The translations under genes and the position numbers were made by a program. The notes beneath the pieces are model-generated. The model was not told the DNA's origin, searched no databases, and worked only from the letters and a program-made list of their open reading frames with translations. A DNA stretch of 64,000 bases, from the NCBI GenBank assembly GCA_964390555.1, contig CAYMJU010000033.1, forward strand, positions 1 through 64,000, read 5' to 3'. Every line of letters starts with the position of its first letter. Position 1 is the first letter of the stretch. Shown in pieces: positions 17,148 through 25,828 of this stretch. This DNA comes from CAVTWS01 sp964390555 (GTDB taxonomy: Bacteria > Actinomycetota > Acidimicrobiia > Acidimicrobiales > SHLQ01).

Positions 17148-17545
17148 TGCCGCAGGTGTGTGTGGGCGCGATTGCCGTGTCCCGGGGCCGGCTGTTGCTC
17201 GTTCGGCGAGGTCACGGACCGGCGGCAGGGGAGTGGTCCGTACCTGGCGGCCGGGTCGAGTTCGGCGAGCTGGTCGCTGAAGCCGTGGTCCGGGAGTTGC
17301 GCGAGGAGACCGGTCTCGAGGCTGTGTGCGGAGCGTTCGTCGGTTGGGTGCAACGGGTGAGCGCTGACGAGCATTTCGTGATCCTCGATCACCGCGCCGA
17401 CGTGATGACCGACGACGAGCCGGTCGCCGGCGACGACGCCGCTGAGGCGGCTTGGGTCGACCTCGACGATGTGGCCGGGCTAAACCTCGTCGATGGGCTC
17501 GCCGAGTTTCTCCACGATCACGGGATCATCAAGACCTACGTGTGA
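17144..17545 (+). CDS. Nudix hydrolase
   Basis: A 133-residue Nudix protein. The complete Nudix box (GX5EX7REUXEEXGU) begins at GRVEFGELVAEAVV and ends RELREETGLEA, residues about 38-60. The overall length and the N-terminal VCVGAIAVSRGRLLLVRRG are typical of small MutT-like enzymes that hydrolyse nucleoside diphosphate derivatives. The ATG overlaps the GNAT stop by four bases. Confidence 0.88.
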   Translation: MMPQVCVGAIAVSRGRLLLVRRGHGPAAGEWSVPGGRVEFGELVAEAVVRELREETGLEAVCGAFVGWVQRVSADEHFVILDHRADVMTDDEPVAGDDAAEAAWVDLDDVAGLNLVDGLAEFLHDHGIIKTYV

Positions 17546-17565
17546 CCCCTGTGACCGGGCTGGTC

Positions 17566-19137
17566 TCAGGACGGCGTCGTGGGTGCCGACGGCGGCGGTG
17601 CGACCTCGGTCAGCGGCGTGGGTGCGACCTCGGTCACTTGCGGCGGCAGGACCTCGGCCACTTGTTGTGGCAGGACCTCGGCCACTTGTTGTGGTGCGAC
17701 GTCGGTCACCGGCGGCGGCGGTGGGACCGGTGGTGGCGGTGGGACCGGTGGTGGCGGCGGTATTACGGGGGCCCCCGTTGGAGTCGGCGGTGCGGGCGGG
17801 GATGGCGGTGCGAAGAGCGCGGCGATGGCGGGAACCCGGTCGCCGAGCTTGCGGAGTGTTCCGTCGAGCTCGGGACTGCGCGCTGCGGGCGGGCCTTTGG
17901 GCTTCACCTGCTGGCGCACAGGAGAGAACGCCACGGCATCGAGCACGGTGGCCCATCGGTCGGCGGTTACATCGGGTGACAGCGCCTCGTTGGCGGCGGC
18001 GGTCAAGCGCTCGGCGAGGTCGCCCGGCAGGGGAGCGCCCGCCTTTGGTGGGCGAGAGCTGAGCCGCAGCGCCCGGACGGACCGACCATCCGAGAGCAGC
18101 TCAGCGATCTCGTTGAGCCAGGCACGGTGCTCTGCGTCGACGCGGGCCGACAACGCGTCGCGGAGGCGTTGGGCGAGCTCGCGAGCCTCGTCGTCGCGGG
18201 CCTGGGTGTCGGCGGCGACCACGACCGATCGGAGGTCTCGCAGATCGAGCTCGCTGATCCCGTTGAGCGCGGCGTCGGCTCGGTCCCGCCATTCGGCACT
18301 CTTCAGCCCCGAGAGCAGTCTCTCGCTCAGCTGGAGCAGGGGACCGATCGGTAGCGCGGCGCGCCCCTCGGCGCCCGCGAGCTCGTTGAGGCGATCGACG
18401 GACTGCCGCAGTCCCGGGACTCCACCGCGAAGCAACACATCGGCGAGGGGCCGAAGCTCGGCGGGTAGTTCATTGACGTGTTGGCGTCGATGCGTTCGAC
18501 CCGGGCGGAGGCGTTTGCTGCGGGGTCGCGGTTCGGGCGCCGGGCGTGCCCGCTCGGGCCGAGCCGGCCGCTCGCGTCGGGTGACCGGACGATCGGCGCG
18601 GGCGGGACGCTCCGCCTGCTCGGGGCGACCCGGCCGGTCAGGTCGCGGTCCTCGACTGGGTCGGTCGCCCGCTGGACGTTCGCCCGCTGGACGGTCCCGG
18701 CGCGGCGCCCGATCGCCCGCTGGACGTTGGCCTCCTGGACGTTCGCCTCCTGGACGGTCCCGGCGCGGCGCCCGGTCGCCGTCGTCGCGCCGCGGCCGAC
18801 GATCGCCGTCGCCCGCTCGGGGGGACCTACCGGGTCGGTCGCGTCGATCGCGGCCTCCCCTGGGGGCGAGCCGGGTGGCGATGTCGGGGATCTCGCGCCC
18901 CGATCCGAGCAACTCGATCGTGGGGCCGGCGGATCGCTCGCGGTCGCGAACGACGGCGAGGACGACGATGCCGTCGAGATCGGAGTCGACTTCGGCCTTC
19001 AACACCGTGCCGACCGACGCCGATCCGGCCATCTCGGCCGAGATGACACCCCGGGGTTGCTTGGCCCCGACGGCGCGCCACGTCCATTCGCCGTCATCGC
19101 GCTTGCTGGTCAGCTCGATGTCGAGTCTCCGGGGCAT
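17566..19137 (-). CDS. Pro/Arg-rich low-complexity protein of unknown function
   Basis: A 523-residue protein with four parts. Residues 1-95 form a compact beta-rich domain (opening MPRRLDIELTS). Residues 95-210 are a very basic Arg/Pro/Gly/Asp repeat region with periodic RDRP and GERPAGDR units. Residues 215-440 are a helical domain. The C-terminal 80 residues are Pro-rich, with three PPPPPV blocks and repeats of the TEV-P / AEVLP type. The layout of a small domain with an RGG-like arm suggests RNA or ribosome contact, but no family is recognised. ATG 19137 is supported by TAGCGT eight bases upstream; it is divergent from yceH. Confidence 0.65.
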   Translation of the reverse strand: MPRRLDIELTSKRDDGEWTWRAVGAKQPRGVISAEMAGSASVGTVLKAEVDSDLDGIVVLAVVRDRERSAGPTIELLGSGREIPDIATRLAPRGGRDRRDRPGRSPRAGDGDRRPRRDDGDRAPRRDRPGGERPGGQRPAGDRAPRRDRPAGERPAGDRPSRGPRPDRPGRPEQAERPARADRPVTRRERPARPERARPAPEPRPRSKRLRPGRTHRRQHVNELPAELRPLADVLLRGGVPGLRQSVDRLNELAGAEGRAALPIGPLLQLSERLLSGLKSAEWRDRADAALNGISELDLRDLRSVVVAADTQARDDEARELAQRLRDALSARVDAEHRAWLNEIAELLSDGRSVRALRLSSRPPKAGAPLPGDLAERLTAAANEALSPDVTADRWATVLDAVAFSPVRQQVKPKGPPAARSPELDGTLRKLGDRVPAIAALFAPPSPPAPPTPTGAPVIPPPPPVPPPPPVPPPPPVTDVAPQQVAEVLPQQVAEVLPPQVTEVAPTPLTEVAPPPSAPTTPS

Positions 19138-19145
19138 AGGCGCCA

Positions 19146-19151
19146 ACGCTA
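19146..19151 (-). promoter_or_regulatory. -10 element TAGCGT (minus strand)
   Basis: TAGCGT on the minus strand lies eight bases before the ATG at 19137. It is back to back with the yceH promoter. Confidence 0.45.
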
Positions 19152-19205
19152 TCCGTTGCCAGGTCTGCACTACACGCCGGATCGGCACGGTGATGAAGCG
19201 ACCGT

Positions 19206-19211
19206 TACCGT
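19206..19211 (+). promoter_or_regulatory. -10 element TACCGT
   Basis: TACCGT is seven bases before GTG 19219 of the YceH gene, consistent with a leaderless message. Confidence 0.45.
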
Positions 19212-19218
19212 TGGACCT

Positions 19219-19866
19219 GTGGAACTCACTCCCGAAGAGATCCGAGTCCTCGGCGCGCTGGTCGAGAAGGAAGCGACGACCCCGGAGCAGTACCCCCTGA
19301 GCAGCAATTCCTTGCGATTGGCCTGCAACCAGTCCACCAACCGGGATCCCGTCGTCGACTACAGCGAGCGTGATGTCGACGCCGTGATGCTCGGGCTCCG
19401 CGAACAGGGCCTCGCCCGAACCCTCCATGGCGCCGGCCACCGAGTCGCCAAGCACAAGCACGCCCTCACCGACCGGTGGTCCATCCGCGGCGAGGAATTG
19501 GCGGTGCTGGCGGTGTTGATGCTCCGCGGCCCCCAGACCGAAGCCGAGTTGAAGGCCCGAACCGAGCGCTATCCCGACGGTCCGAGCACGACCCAGGACG
19601 TCGCCGCCGTCATCGACCGCCTGTCCGCTGGCGATGACCCATTTGTCGTGACGCTGCCGAGACGCCCTGGAGAGCGCGAGACCCGGTTCACCCACCTACT
19701 CACCGGCGAGCCGACGATCACGGCGAGCGCCCTCACCGAGTCAGCGGACCCCGTGGCACGCCGCGACCGCTTCGCCGAAGCCGAATCGCGCATCAGCGTC
19801 CTCGAGGAGACCGTCGCCGCCCTCCAGGGCGACCTGGCCGCCCTGAGAGACGCCCTCGGCGCCTGA
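19219..19866 (+). CDS. yceH: YceH family protein (DUF480)
   Basis: A 215-residue member of the YceH/DUF480 family, which folds as two winged helices. The family opening ELTPEEIRVLGALVEKE and the sequence YPLSSNSLRLACNQ(S/K)TNR are present. The segment after TRFTHLLTGEP ends in a coiled-coil tail (ESRISVLEETVAALQ). The role is not established in any organism; DNA binding is inferred from the fold. GTG 19219 is preferred over a long upstream extension that overlaps the divergent gene, because the family begins here. Confidence 0.88.
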   Translation: MELTPEEIRVLGALVEKEATTPEQYPLSSNSLRLACNQSTNRDPVVDYSERDVDAVMLGLREQGLARTLHGAGHRVAKHKHALTDRWSIRGEELAVLAVLMLRGPQTEAELKARTERYPDGPSTTQDVAAVIDRLSAGDDPFVVTLPRRPGERETRFTHLLTGEPTITASALTESADPVARRDRFAEAESRISVLEETVAALQGDLAALRDALGA

Positions 19867-20005
19867 ACGTCTCGGGCGCAGCCCGGACGCTCGGTCCTAG
19901 GGCGCAGCCCGGACGCGCGTTGTGGCCCGCGAAGCGAGAGCGTCTCGGGCGTAGCCCGGACGCTCGGTCCCCAAGTAGTCATTTCCGGCGTAGCCGCCGG
20001 AAATG
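19867..20005. repeat. Cluster of four related hairpins
   Basis: Three copies of an approximately 22-base unit of the form CGTCTCGGGC-G(C/T)A-GCCCGGACG or its core GGGC-GCA-GCCC fall between 19867 and 19965. The first and third also share the trailing GGACGCTCGGTCC. A separate perfect hairpin with 11-base arms, CATTTCCGGCG-TAGC-CGCCGGAAATG, sits at 19980-20005. No coding sense. The region separates yceH from the convergent secreted-protein gene. Confidence 0.75.
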
Positions 20006-20030
20006 TAGGTTATGTCAAGTTACCCGGGCA

Positions 20031-20066
20031 CAAAAGAGAGGGGCACGCGAACGCGTACCCCTCTCT
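20031..20066 (-). terminator. Intrinsic terminator of the secreted beta-helix gene
   Basis: Arms of 15 bases at 20035-20049 and 20052-20066 pair with one G-U type mismatch around a two-base loop. Read on the minus strand the hairpin is followed by TTTTG, giving a classical Rho-independent terminator 18 bases beyond the TAA at 20084. Confidence 0.85.
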
Positions 20067-20083
20067 CCTCGTTCGGTAGGTCG

Positions 20084-22723
20084 TTACGGCGTGGTCTCGA
20101 AGTAGCCGACGATGTCGCCGACGAGTTGCACGTTGCCGGCGTTGTTGAACAGGCTGATCCGGCCGTTGGTTCCGATCTTGGCGATGACCAGGTTGGGCAC
20201 GTCGACGCCGGGTTCGGTGTTCAGGCTCGACGCAACCGGCCGTCCGGCACCGGTCGGCCATACGGTCACGAACGACGGCGCGGTCGACTCGGTCGCGGTG
20301 ACGTTGATCACTACGGCGGCCGCGTTGGTTGGCACCACTCCCCCGGTCACGGTCAGGTCGCGGGTCTGTTGCTGACCGACCGGCCCGGTCGCTCCGAGGT
20401 TGGATCGGGTGTCGAGCACCCGGCCCGGGGTGAGCGGCTGGAAGCTGGAGTCGAACGAGAAGTATCCGAGGATGTCGGCGACCAGGTGGGTGTTACCGGC
20501 GTTGTTGAACAGGTTGATCTGGCCGTCACCGCCGACCTTGGCGATCACCAGGTTGGGCACGTCCTGGCCCGGTTCGGTGTTGAGACTCGACGCCACCGGT
20601 CGGGTTTCCCCCGACGGCCACACGGTGATGAACGACGGCGAGGTCGACTCGGTCGCGGTGACGTTGAGGACGACAGCTTTGACGTTGAGCGCCGGTACCC
20701 CTGGGGTCCCCCCAGTCCCGGGAATGTTCAGCACGCGGACCGAGATCGAGCCGCCGGCGCCGACGAGCCCGGCTGGAGCGCCGGTGCCAGAGCGGGTGTC
20801 GAGCGCCCTTGTGGGAACGATCGACGTGAAGCGGCCGCATTCGGCGAACCAGCCGACCACGTCGACGATCAGGTGGACGTTGCCGGCGTTGTTGAACAAG
20901 TTGACGAGGCCGTTGCTTCCGACGCGGGCGATGGTCGCGTTGGGGACGTCGGTGCCGACCTCGGTGTTGAGGCTCGAGGCGTTCGGGCGGGTGTCGCCGT
21001 TCGGCCACACCGTTATGAACGAGGGCGCGTTGGCGTCGGTGGCGGTGACGTTGAGGACGACGGCCTCCACTCCTGCCGAGGGAACTCCGCCGTCGCCGCT
21101 GCCGGGCACGTTGGTGACGTTGACCCCGCGGATCTGGCCTTGCCCTACCCGGCCAGGCGTGGCCGCGGCGCCCGATCCGTCGACGGCGCGGCTGGTATCG
21201 GAGCGGGTGTCGAGCACGCGCACCGGGTTGATGGCGTTGAACTCCCGGCAGGTGCCGTCGGGGTTCACGCCGACCGATGGGGTCTGGACCTCGACGTACT
21301 CGACGGCGCCGATGTCGCAAACGTTGTCGAAGGGCCGGACCTTGCTGCGCTGGTCACGGTCGACCGTGCACGCCACCGCGGGGATCTTGCCCCGCAGGGG
21401 TACGCCCGGGAGCATGGTCTGGGTCGGTCCGCCGTTGCTGGCGAGGGCTCCGAGGCCCGGGTTGTCACCGGCAAGCGTGGAGGTCACGTTCGTCGGCCCG
21501 CTGAACAGGCAGCCGGGGGCCCCGGTTCCCCACGAGTACGAGTAGGTGGCAGTGACACTGCCGATGACGGCGCAGTTGGCGCCGGTGCCGAGCGGATCGG
21601 CGACGACGGTACCGACGAAGGTCCAGTTGATGCCGGCGTCACCCTCGAGGTTCGACCCGCCTCCGGTCGAAGTGTTGCGGGCGATGGTCGAGAAGTTGAC
21701 AGCCATGATGCCGCGGCTCGGGCACACGGCAGGGTTGGGGAAGCCGACGAGCACCAGGTCGATGCCGCCACCACCCGAGCCGCTCGTGGTGTTGCCGGTG
21801 ATGGTCGTGTTGCGGATCTCGCCGCCTGAGCCGGTGACGCCGCCGCCGAAGGACCCAGCGGTGTTGCCCGTGACCGTCGACTCGGCCAGGTTGATGTCGC
21901 AGGCCGAGAGCAGGCCACCGCCGGAGAAGCCCGCGGTGTTGCCCGCGAGCGTCGAACGCACGAACGTCGACCGGCTCGGGTTGAAGACGCCACCGCCGGA
22001 CTCGCCGGCGCTGTTGCCGGAGAACACCGAGCCGACGGCGCTGAACTGCTCGACGGCGTACACGCCTCCGCCGTACACGTCGGCCACGTTGTTGGTGATC
22101 TGGCTCGATTGGATGGTGAGGATGCCGACCGTGAAGACCCCGCCGCCGAAACCGCCGATGGTGGTGTTCACCGGCGTCGGGGTCGGGTTGGCCAGGGTTG
22201 GGCACGGGGTATAGGTGAGCGACGCCTTGCTGGCCCGGTTGCCGGTGACGATCACGTTGGTGAGCGACAGCGGACCGGCGGTGGCGATACCGCCGCCCTG
22301 ACCAGGTACGAAGTTGTTGCACGGGTCCGAGGTGAGCACGGTGCGCGACGTGCCGCCGCTGATCGTCATGTTGCTGATCGACACCAGGCCGCTCGCCCCG
22401 CGGAAGTCCATGACCCGACCGTTGGGGCTGGCGACGGGAATGGCCGACGCGTTGACGATGACGTTGTTGCCGCTGATCGTGAGGTTGTCGCCGCCGCTGT
22501 ACACGAGCGATCCCGAGGTGAGGTTGATCTGCCCGGTGGTCAAGACGTCGATCCGGTCGGCGCCGCCCGCGGCGACGGCCTCGTTCAGTGCTTGCCGGAG
22601 CGAACCGGCGCCCGAGTCGTTCAGGTTGGTCACCGTGAACGTGGCCGCTGAGGCCGCCGGGGCGGTGATCAGACCGACAGCCATCAGTCCGACCGTGAGG
22701 AGGGCTCCCACGAGACGTCGCAT
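20084..22723 (-). CDS. Secreted beta-helix protein with choice-of-anchor Q region and triple C-terminal repeat
   Basis: An 879-residue exported protein. A Sec signal peptide with AASA-A cleavage site occupies residues 1-26. Residues 30-440 form a right-handed beta-helix with many GNTA..GGG rungs. Around 425-490, LASNGGPTQTM and a CDIGAVEY ending match the choice-of-anchor Q family. Residues 492-631, 632-760 and 761-879 are three copies of a module that starts P-x-R-x-LDTR, runs through VVLNVTATE, a TVWP.G segment and SSLNTE, and ends HL(V)xDxxGYF. The same module ends the protein at 52215-54164. The chosen ATG follows AAGGAA. No LPXTG, PEP-CTERM or membrane anchor is present. Confidence 0.85.
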   Translation of the reverse strand: MRRLVGALLTVGLMAVGLITAPAASAATFTVTNLNDSGAGSLRQALNEAVAAGGADRIDVLTTGQINLTSGSLVYSGGDNLTISGNNVIVNASAIPVASPNGRVMDFRGASGLVSISNMTISGGTSRTVLTSDPCNNFVPGQGGGIATAGPLSLTNVIVTGNRASKASLTYTPCPTLANPTPTPVNTTIGGFGGGVFTVGILTIQSSQITNNVADVYGGGVYAVEQFSAVGSVFSGNSAGESGGGVFNPSRSTFVRSTLAGNTAGFSGGGLLSACDINLAESTVTGNTAGSFGGGVTGSGGEIRNTTITGNTTSGSGGGGIDLVLVGFPNPAVCPSRGIMAVNFSTIARNTSTGGGSNLEGDAGINWTFVGTVVADPLGTGANCAVIGSVTATYSYSWGTGAPGCLFSGPTNVTSTLAGDNPGLGALASNGGPTQTMLPGVPLRGKIPAVACTVDRDQRSKVRPFDNVCDIGAVEYVEVQTPSVGVNPDGTCREFNAINPVRVLDTRSDTSRAVDGSGAAATPGRVGQGQIRGVNVTNVPGSGDGGVPSAGVEAVVLNVTATDANAPSFITVWPNGDTRPNASSLNTEVGTDVPNATIARVGSNGLVNLFNNAGNVHLIVDVVGWFAECGRFTSIVPTRALDTRSGTGAPAGLVGAGGSISVRVLNIPGTGGTPGVPALNVKAVVLNVTATESTSPSFITVWPSGETRPVASSLNTEPGQDVPNLVIAKVGGDGQINLFNNAGNTHLVADILGYFSFDSSFQPLTPGRVLDTRSNLGATGPVGQQQTRDLTVTGGVVPTNAAAVVINVTATESTAPSFVTVWPTGAGRPVASSLNTEPGVDVPNLVIAKIGTNGRISLFNNAGNVQLVGDIVGYFETTP

Positions 22724-22837
22724 GCGTTGTTCCTTTCGAAGGTCCCGCTCGCCCGCGCGCCGGGGTTTACCGGTTTGAAAGTCAACCACGTTCGATGGCG
22801 TCGCGCTTGGGTCGGACGGCCTACTTGTCGAGAAGAC

Positions 22838-23641
22838 TCAGATGGGTGCGGTGTAGCCGTAGCCGCCGTCGGCACCGCTTCCCGGAAGGCCGGGCTCGCG
22901 GTTGCCGGCCCGCCAGCCGCCATCGGCGGAGATCTCGGCGCCGGTCACGTAGCTGGCGTCGTCAGAGGCGAGGAACAGCGAGACATGGGCGATCTCGGAC
23001 GGCTCGCCGATCCGGGGGATGGCCTGGCGTTGGTACGGGATGGTCTCGAGCTCCTTCATCCCGTGGGGATTGCCCATCACGGTGTTCACGCCGCCGGGGT
23101 GCACTGAGTTGACCCGGATGCCGTGTGGCCCGAGCTCGATGGCGGCGGTCTTGGTCATGCCGCGGATGGCGAACTTCGTCGCGGTGTACGCGATGAGACC
23201 GTTCTTGGATTGGAGACCGTCGATCGACGAGATGTTGACGATCGAGCCCCGACCGGCCCCCTTCATGGTCGGGATCACCGAGCGCATGCCGAGAAACGTG
23301 CCGACCTGGTTCACGTTGACGTGGGCCATGTAGTTGTCGAGGGTCGTGTCCTCGATGGCCGAGGGGCGGATGATGGCGGCGTTGTTGATCAGCACGTCGA
23401 TGGCGCCCCACTCGTCGAGGGTCCGCGCCACCACTTCTGCCCACGCGCTCTCGCTCGAGACGTCGAGCGACACAAATCGAGCGGCGCGTCCGAGCGACGA
23501 GGCGACGCCGCGGCCCGCGTCGTCAAGGACATCAGCGACGATGACTCGGGCCCCTTCGCTCACGAACAGCCGCGCCGTAGCTTCGCCTTGGCCTCTCGCT
23601 CCCCCGGTGATGATGGCGACCTTGTCGTCGAGTCGGCCCAC
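22838..23641 (-). CDS. Short-chain dehydrogenase/reductase
   Basis: A 267-residue classical SDR. The NAD(P) loop TGGARGQG lies at 12-19, DVL near 41 suggests NAD preference, NNAAI lies near 90 and the catalytic Ser-Tyr-Lys is seen as NISS...YTATK. The sequence resembles 3-alpha or 20-beta hydroxysteroid dehydrogenases, fitting the lipid-catabolism neighbourhood, but the substrate is not proven. Start GTG 23641; divergent from a second SDR 75 bases away. Confidence 0.88.
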   Translation of the reverse strand: MGRLDDKVAIITGGARGQGEATARLFVSEGARVIVADVLDDAGRGVASSLGRAARFVSLDVSSESAWAEVVARTLDEWGAIDVLINNAAIIRPSAIEDTTLDNYMAHVNVNQVGTFLGMRSVIPTMKGAGRGSIVNISSIDGLQSKNGLIAYTATKFAIRGMTKTAAIELGPHGIRVNSVHPGGVNTVMGNPHGMKELETIPYQRQAIPRIGEPSEIAHVSLFLASDDASYVTGAEISADGGWRAGNREPGLPGSGADGGYGYTAPI

Positions 23642-23716
23642 GGCTGTTCTCCATCTGCGCTCTGCTCGGGTCGGCGGAGCCTATAGGGTGCCGCTCCACG
23701 ACGAGCAGGAGGAGCT

Positions 23717-24472
23717 ATGGGTCGCTTCGACGGGAAAGCCGCCGCCATCACTGGCGCGGGGTCCGGTATCGGTCAGGCGGTGTCGGTTCGCCTCGCGACC
23801 GAAGGTGCCATGGTCCTCGGTCATGATGTCGATGCGTCCCGGCTCGATGACACGGCGGCAACCATCGCTGCGGCTGGGGGGACGTTCGTGTCCCGAGTGG
23901 GCGACCTTCGCTCCCCCGCCGAGTGCTTCGCCCTCGTCGCGGACGCCCGAGACCGATTCGGCCGGCTGGACATCGTCGGCAACATCGCGGGCATCGCCCG
24001 CGCCGAACACTTCCACGAGGTCGCGGCCGACGCGTGGCAACAGATGCTCGACATCAACCTCACGGCGCCGTTCCATGTGGCCCAGGCCTCGGTGCCGCAC
24101 TTGATCGAGTCGTCGGGGGTGTTGATCAACATCGCGTCGAACGCCGGGTTGATGGGGCAGGCCTACACCGTCGCGTACTGCGCGACCAAGGGGGCGATCG
24201 TGAACTTCACCCGAGCCCTCGCCATGGAGTACGTCCATACGGGAATGCGGGTTAACGCCATCGCACCAGGAGGCGTCGAGACCAACCTGACGAAGTCCTT
24301 TGCCTTCCCCGAGGGCGAGATCGACTGGAATCTCGTCGGCCGGTTCACCGGGTTCCGAGGAATGGCCCAAGCAGAGGAGATCGCGGGCTTGTTCGCGTAC
24401 GTGGCATCCGAGGAGGCGCGGCCGATCCACGGCGCCATCTTGAGTGCCGACCTGGGAATCACCGCCGGCTGA
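23717..24472 (+). CDS. Short-chain dehydrogenase/reductase
   Basis: A 251-residue classical SDR with TGAGSGIGQ at 11-19, GNIAGIAR near 87-94 (the usual NNAG is GNIAG), and the active-site run with YCATK near 154-158. An AGGAGG ribosome site lies six bases before the ATG. It faces away from the first SDR, with a TAGGGT -10-like box in the shared 75-base gap. The following nucleotidase-like gene starts three bases after its stop. Confidence 0.88.
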   Translation: MGRFDGKAAAITGAGSGIGQAVSVRLATEGAMVLGHDVDASRLDDTAATIAAAGGTFVSRVGDLRSPAECFALVADARDRFGRLDIVGNIAGIARAEHFHEVAADAWQQMLDINLTAPFHVAQASVPHLIESSGVLINIASNAGLMGQAYTVAYCATKGAIVNFTRALAMEYVHTGMRVNAIAPGGVETNLTKSFAFPEGEIDWNLVGRFTGFRGMAQAEEIAGLFAYVASEEARPIHGAILSADLGITAG

Positions 24473-24475
24473 CCT

Positions 24476-25132
24476 GTGGTCGCTGAAGGGCCTTTCGTTC
24501 TGGGCGTCGACCTCGACGGGGTCTGTGCCGACTACACCCTCGGCTTCCGCGACGTGGTGGCCATCGAGCGCGGCATCGACCCCGAGTCGTTACCGCTCGA
24601 CCGTTCGTGGGGGTTCGCGGAGTGGGGTCTCGATGAGGATTCGTTCGAGGCGATCCATCGGACCGCGGTCGTCGAACACCGCATGTTCCGAACGCTGCCG
24701 GTGATCGAGGGAGCATCAGAGACGCTGTGGCGTCTGTCTGATGCCGGGGTGTGGATACGCATCATCACCCATCGCCTCTACGTGAACTGGGGCCACGCCG
24801 CGGCGGTCGCGGACACTGTCGAGTGGCTGGACCGCAACCGGATCCCGTATCGCGACCTGTGCTTCCTGGGCGCCAAGCCCGAGGTCGAAGCCGACGTGTA
24901 CATAGACGACGGTCCCCACAACGTCCTCGCACTCCGGGCCAGCGGGAACGACGTGATCGTGTTCGACCAGTTCTACAACCGCGACCTCGACAGCCCGCGT
25001 GCGGCGTCGTGGCCCGAGGTCGAGGGGCTGGTCCTCGAGTTGGCGGCCGCATCGGGGCGGTCCATGCAACCCGCGCTTCCCGGTTTCGATCCTGATCCCG
25101 GCCGCCTCGACCGCAACCGCCCGACGGCCTGA
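24476..25132 (+). CDS. HAD family 5'-nucleotidase-like protein
   Basis: A 218-residue HAD-superfamily protein resembling deoxyribonucleotidase type C (NT5C). The nucleophile motif DLDGVCADY is at 11-19, the Thr motif in RIITHRL near 96-102, a Lys in LGAKPEVEADVYIDD and the metal-binding Asp pair DD at its end. It would dephosphorylate nucleotides or a related phosphomonoester in the cytoplasm. GTG 24476 follows the SDR stop closely, so co-transcription is likely, although the two functions are not obviously linked. Confidence 0.78.
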   Translation: MVAEGPFVLGVDLDGVCADYTLGFRDVVAIERGIDPESLPLDRSWGFAEWGLDEDSFEAIHRTAVVEHRMFRTLPVIEGASETLWRLSDAGVWIRIITHRLYVNWGHAAAVADTVEWLDRNRIPYRDLCFLGAKPEVEADVYIDDGPHNVLALRASGNDVIVFDQFYNRDLDSPRAASWPEVEGLVLELAAASGRSMQPALPGFDPDPGRLDRNRPTA

Positions 25133-25143
25133 ACCCCGACCAC

Positions 25144-25824
25144 TCAGGCGCGCATGCGGTCGATCTCGGTCCGGATCATGATGCCGACGGCGGTGGCCAC
25201 GACCGCGCCGTCGCCTCGGCGCAACTCGGCCGCCACGTGGAGCTTTCGGCCCTCGATCTCGGTCGGTCGGGCCGAGAACTCGAGCGGCTCGTTGATCGGC
25301 GTCGGCGCGACGAACCGGACCGAATAGGTCCCGGTCGGCCCGCCTTGCCGCGTGAGCGCGGCGGCGCGAGCCAACAACACGTCGAAGCAGCCGGCGATCA
25401 CTCCCCCCTGTGCGAGGCCAGGGATCCCCTCGTGCCGTTCGTCGAAGGTGACCTGACCGCGGATCTCGGTGCCGTCGCTCGAAAGCGTTATCGGCACGGC
25501 GTATGGGTTGCGACGGCCCACGAATGGGTGCGTCGCTGAGCCGTTCGGTCGAAAGCCCGCTCCGCCGTCGGCGTCTCGATCGTGCTCGGGCCGGTACCGC
25601 GTCGATCGAGTCACCGGGTGGCGGGCGATTTGGGCTTCGAGGTCGTCGGCCAGCGCCGCCAAATCCACGGTCGGGATGGAATCGGTGACGACGAGCCGGG
25701 CGAGCGCGCCCAGCGCGTTGGTCACTCGGACGCTCTCGAGGTCGAGGGTCGCGCCGTGAAGGAACTCGTCGAGTTCGACTCGCGCCCCGTCGGGGTCGGA
25801 CACGAGGCCAGGACCGTCGGACAT
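25144..25824 (-). CDS. PaaI-like hotdog thioesterase
   Basis: A 226-residue protein whose C-terminal 120 residues form a hotdog fold: GQVTFDERHEGIPGLAQGG (the catalytic loop, with GG before a helix) and TGTYSVRFVAPTPINEPL. The N-terminal 90 residues are variable and helical. Hydrolysis of acyl-CoA thioesters is the family activity, suiting the surrounding beta-oxidation genes. It lies five bases downstream of the nucleotidyltransferase on the minus strand. Confidence 0.78.
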   Translation of the reverse strand: MSDGPGLVSDPDGARVELDEFLHGATLDLESVRVTNALGALARLVVTDSIPTVDLAALADDLEAQIARHPVTRSTRYRPEHDRDADGGAGFRPNGSATHPFVGRRNPYAVPITLSSDGTEIRGQVTFDERHEGIPGLAQGGVIAGCFDVLLARAAALTRQGGPTGTYSVRFVAPTPINEPLEFSARPTEIEGRKLHVAAELRRGDGAVVATAVGIMIRTEIDRMRA

Positions 25825-25828
25825 GTCC

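Noticed and set aside
20031..20066. Terminator for the plus-strand yceH gene
   Set aside because: The U-tract lies on the minus-strand side; on the plus strand the hairpin is followed by CCTCG.
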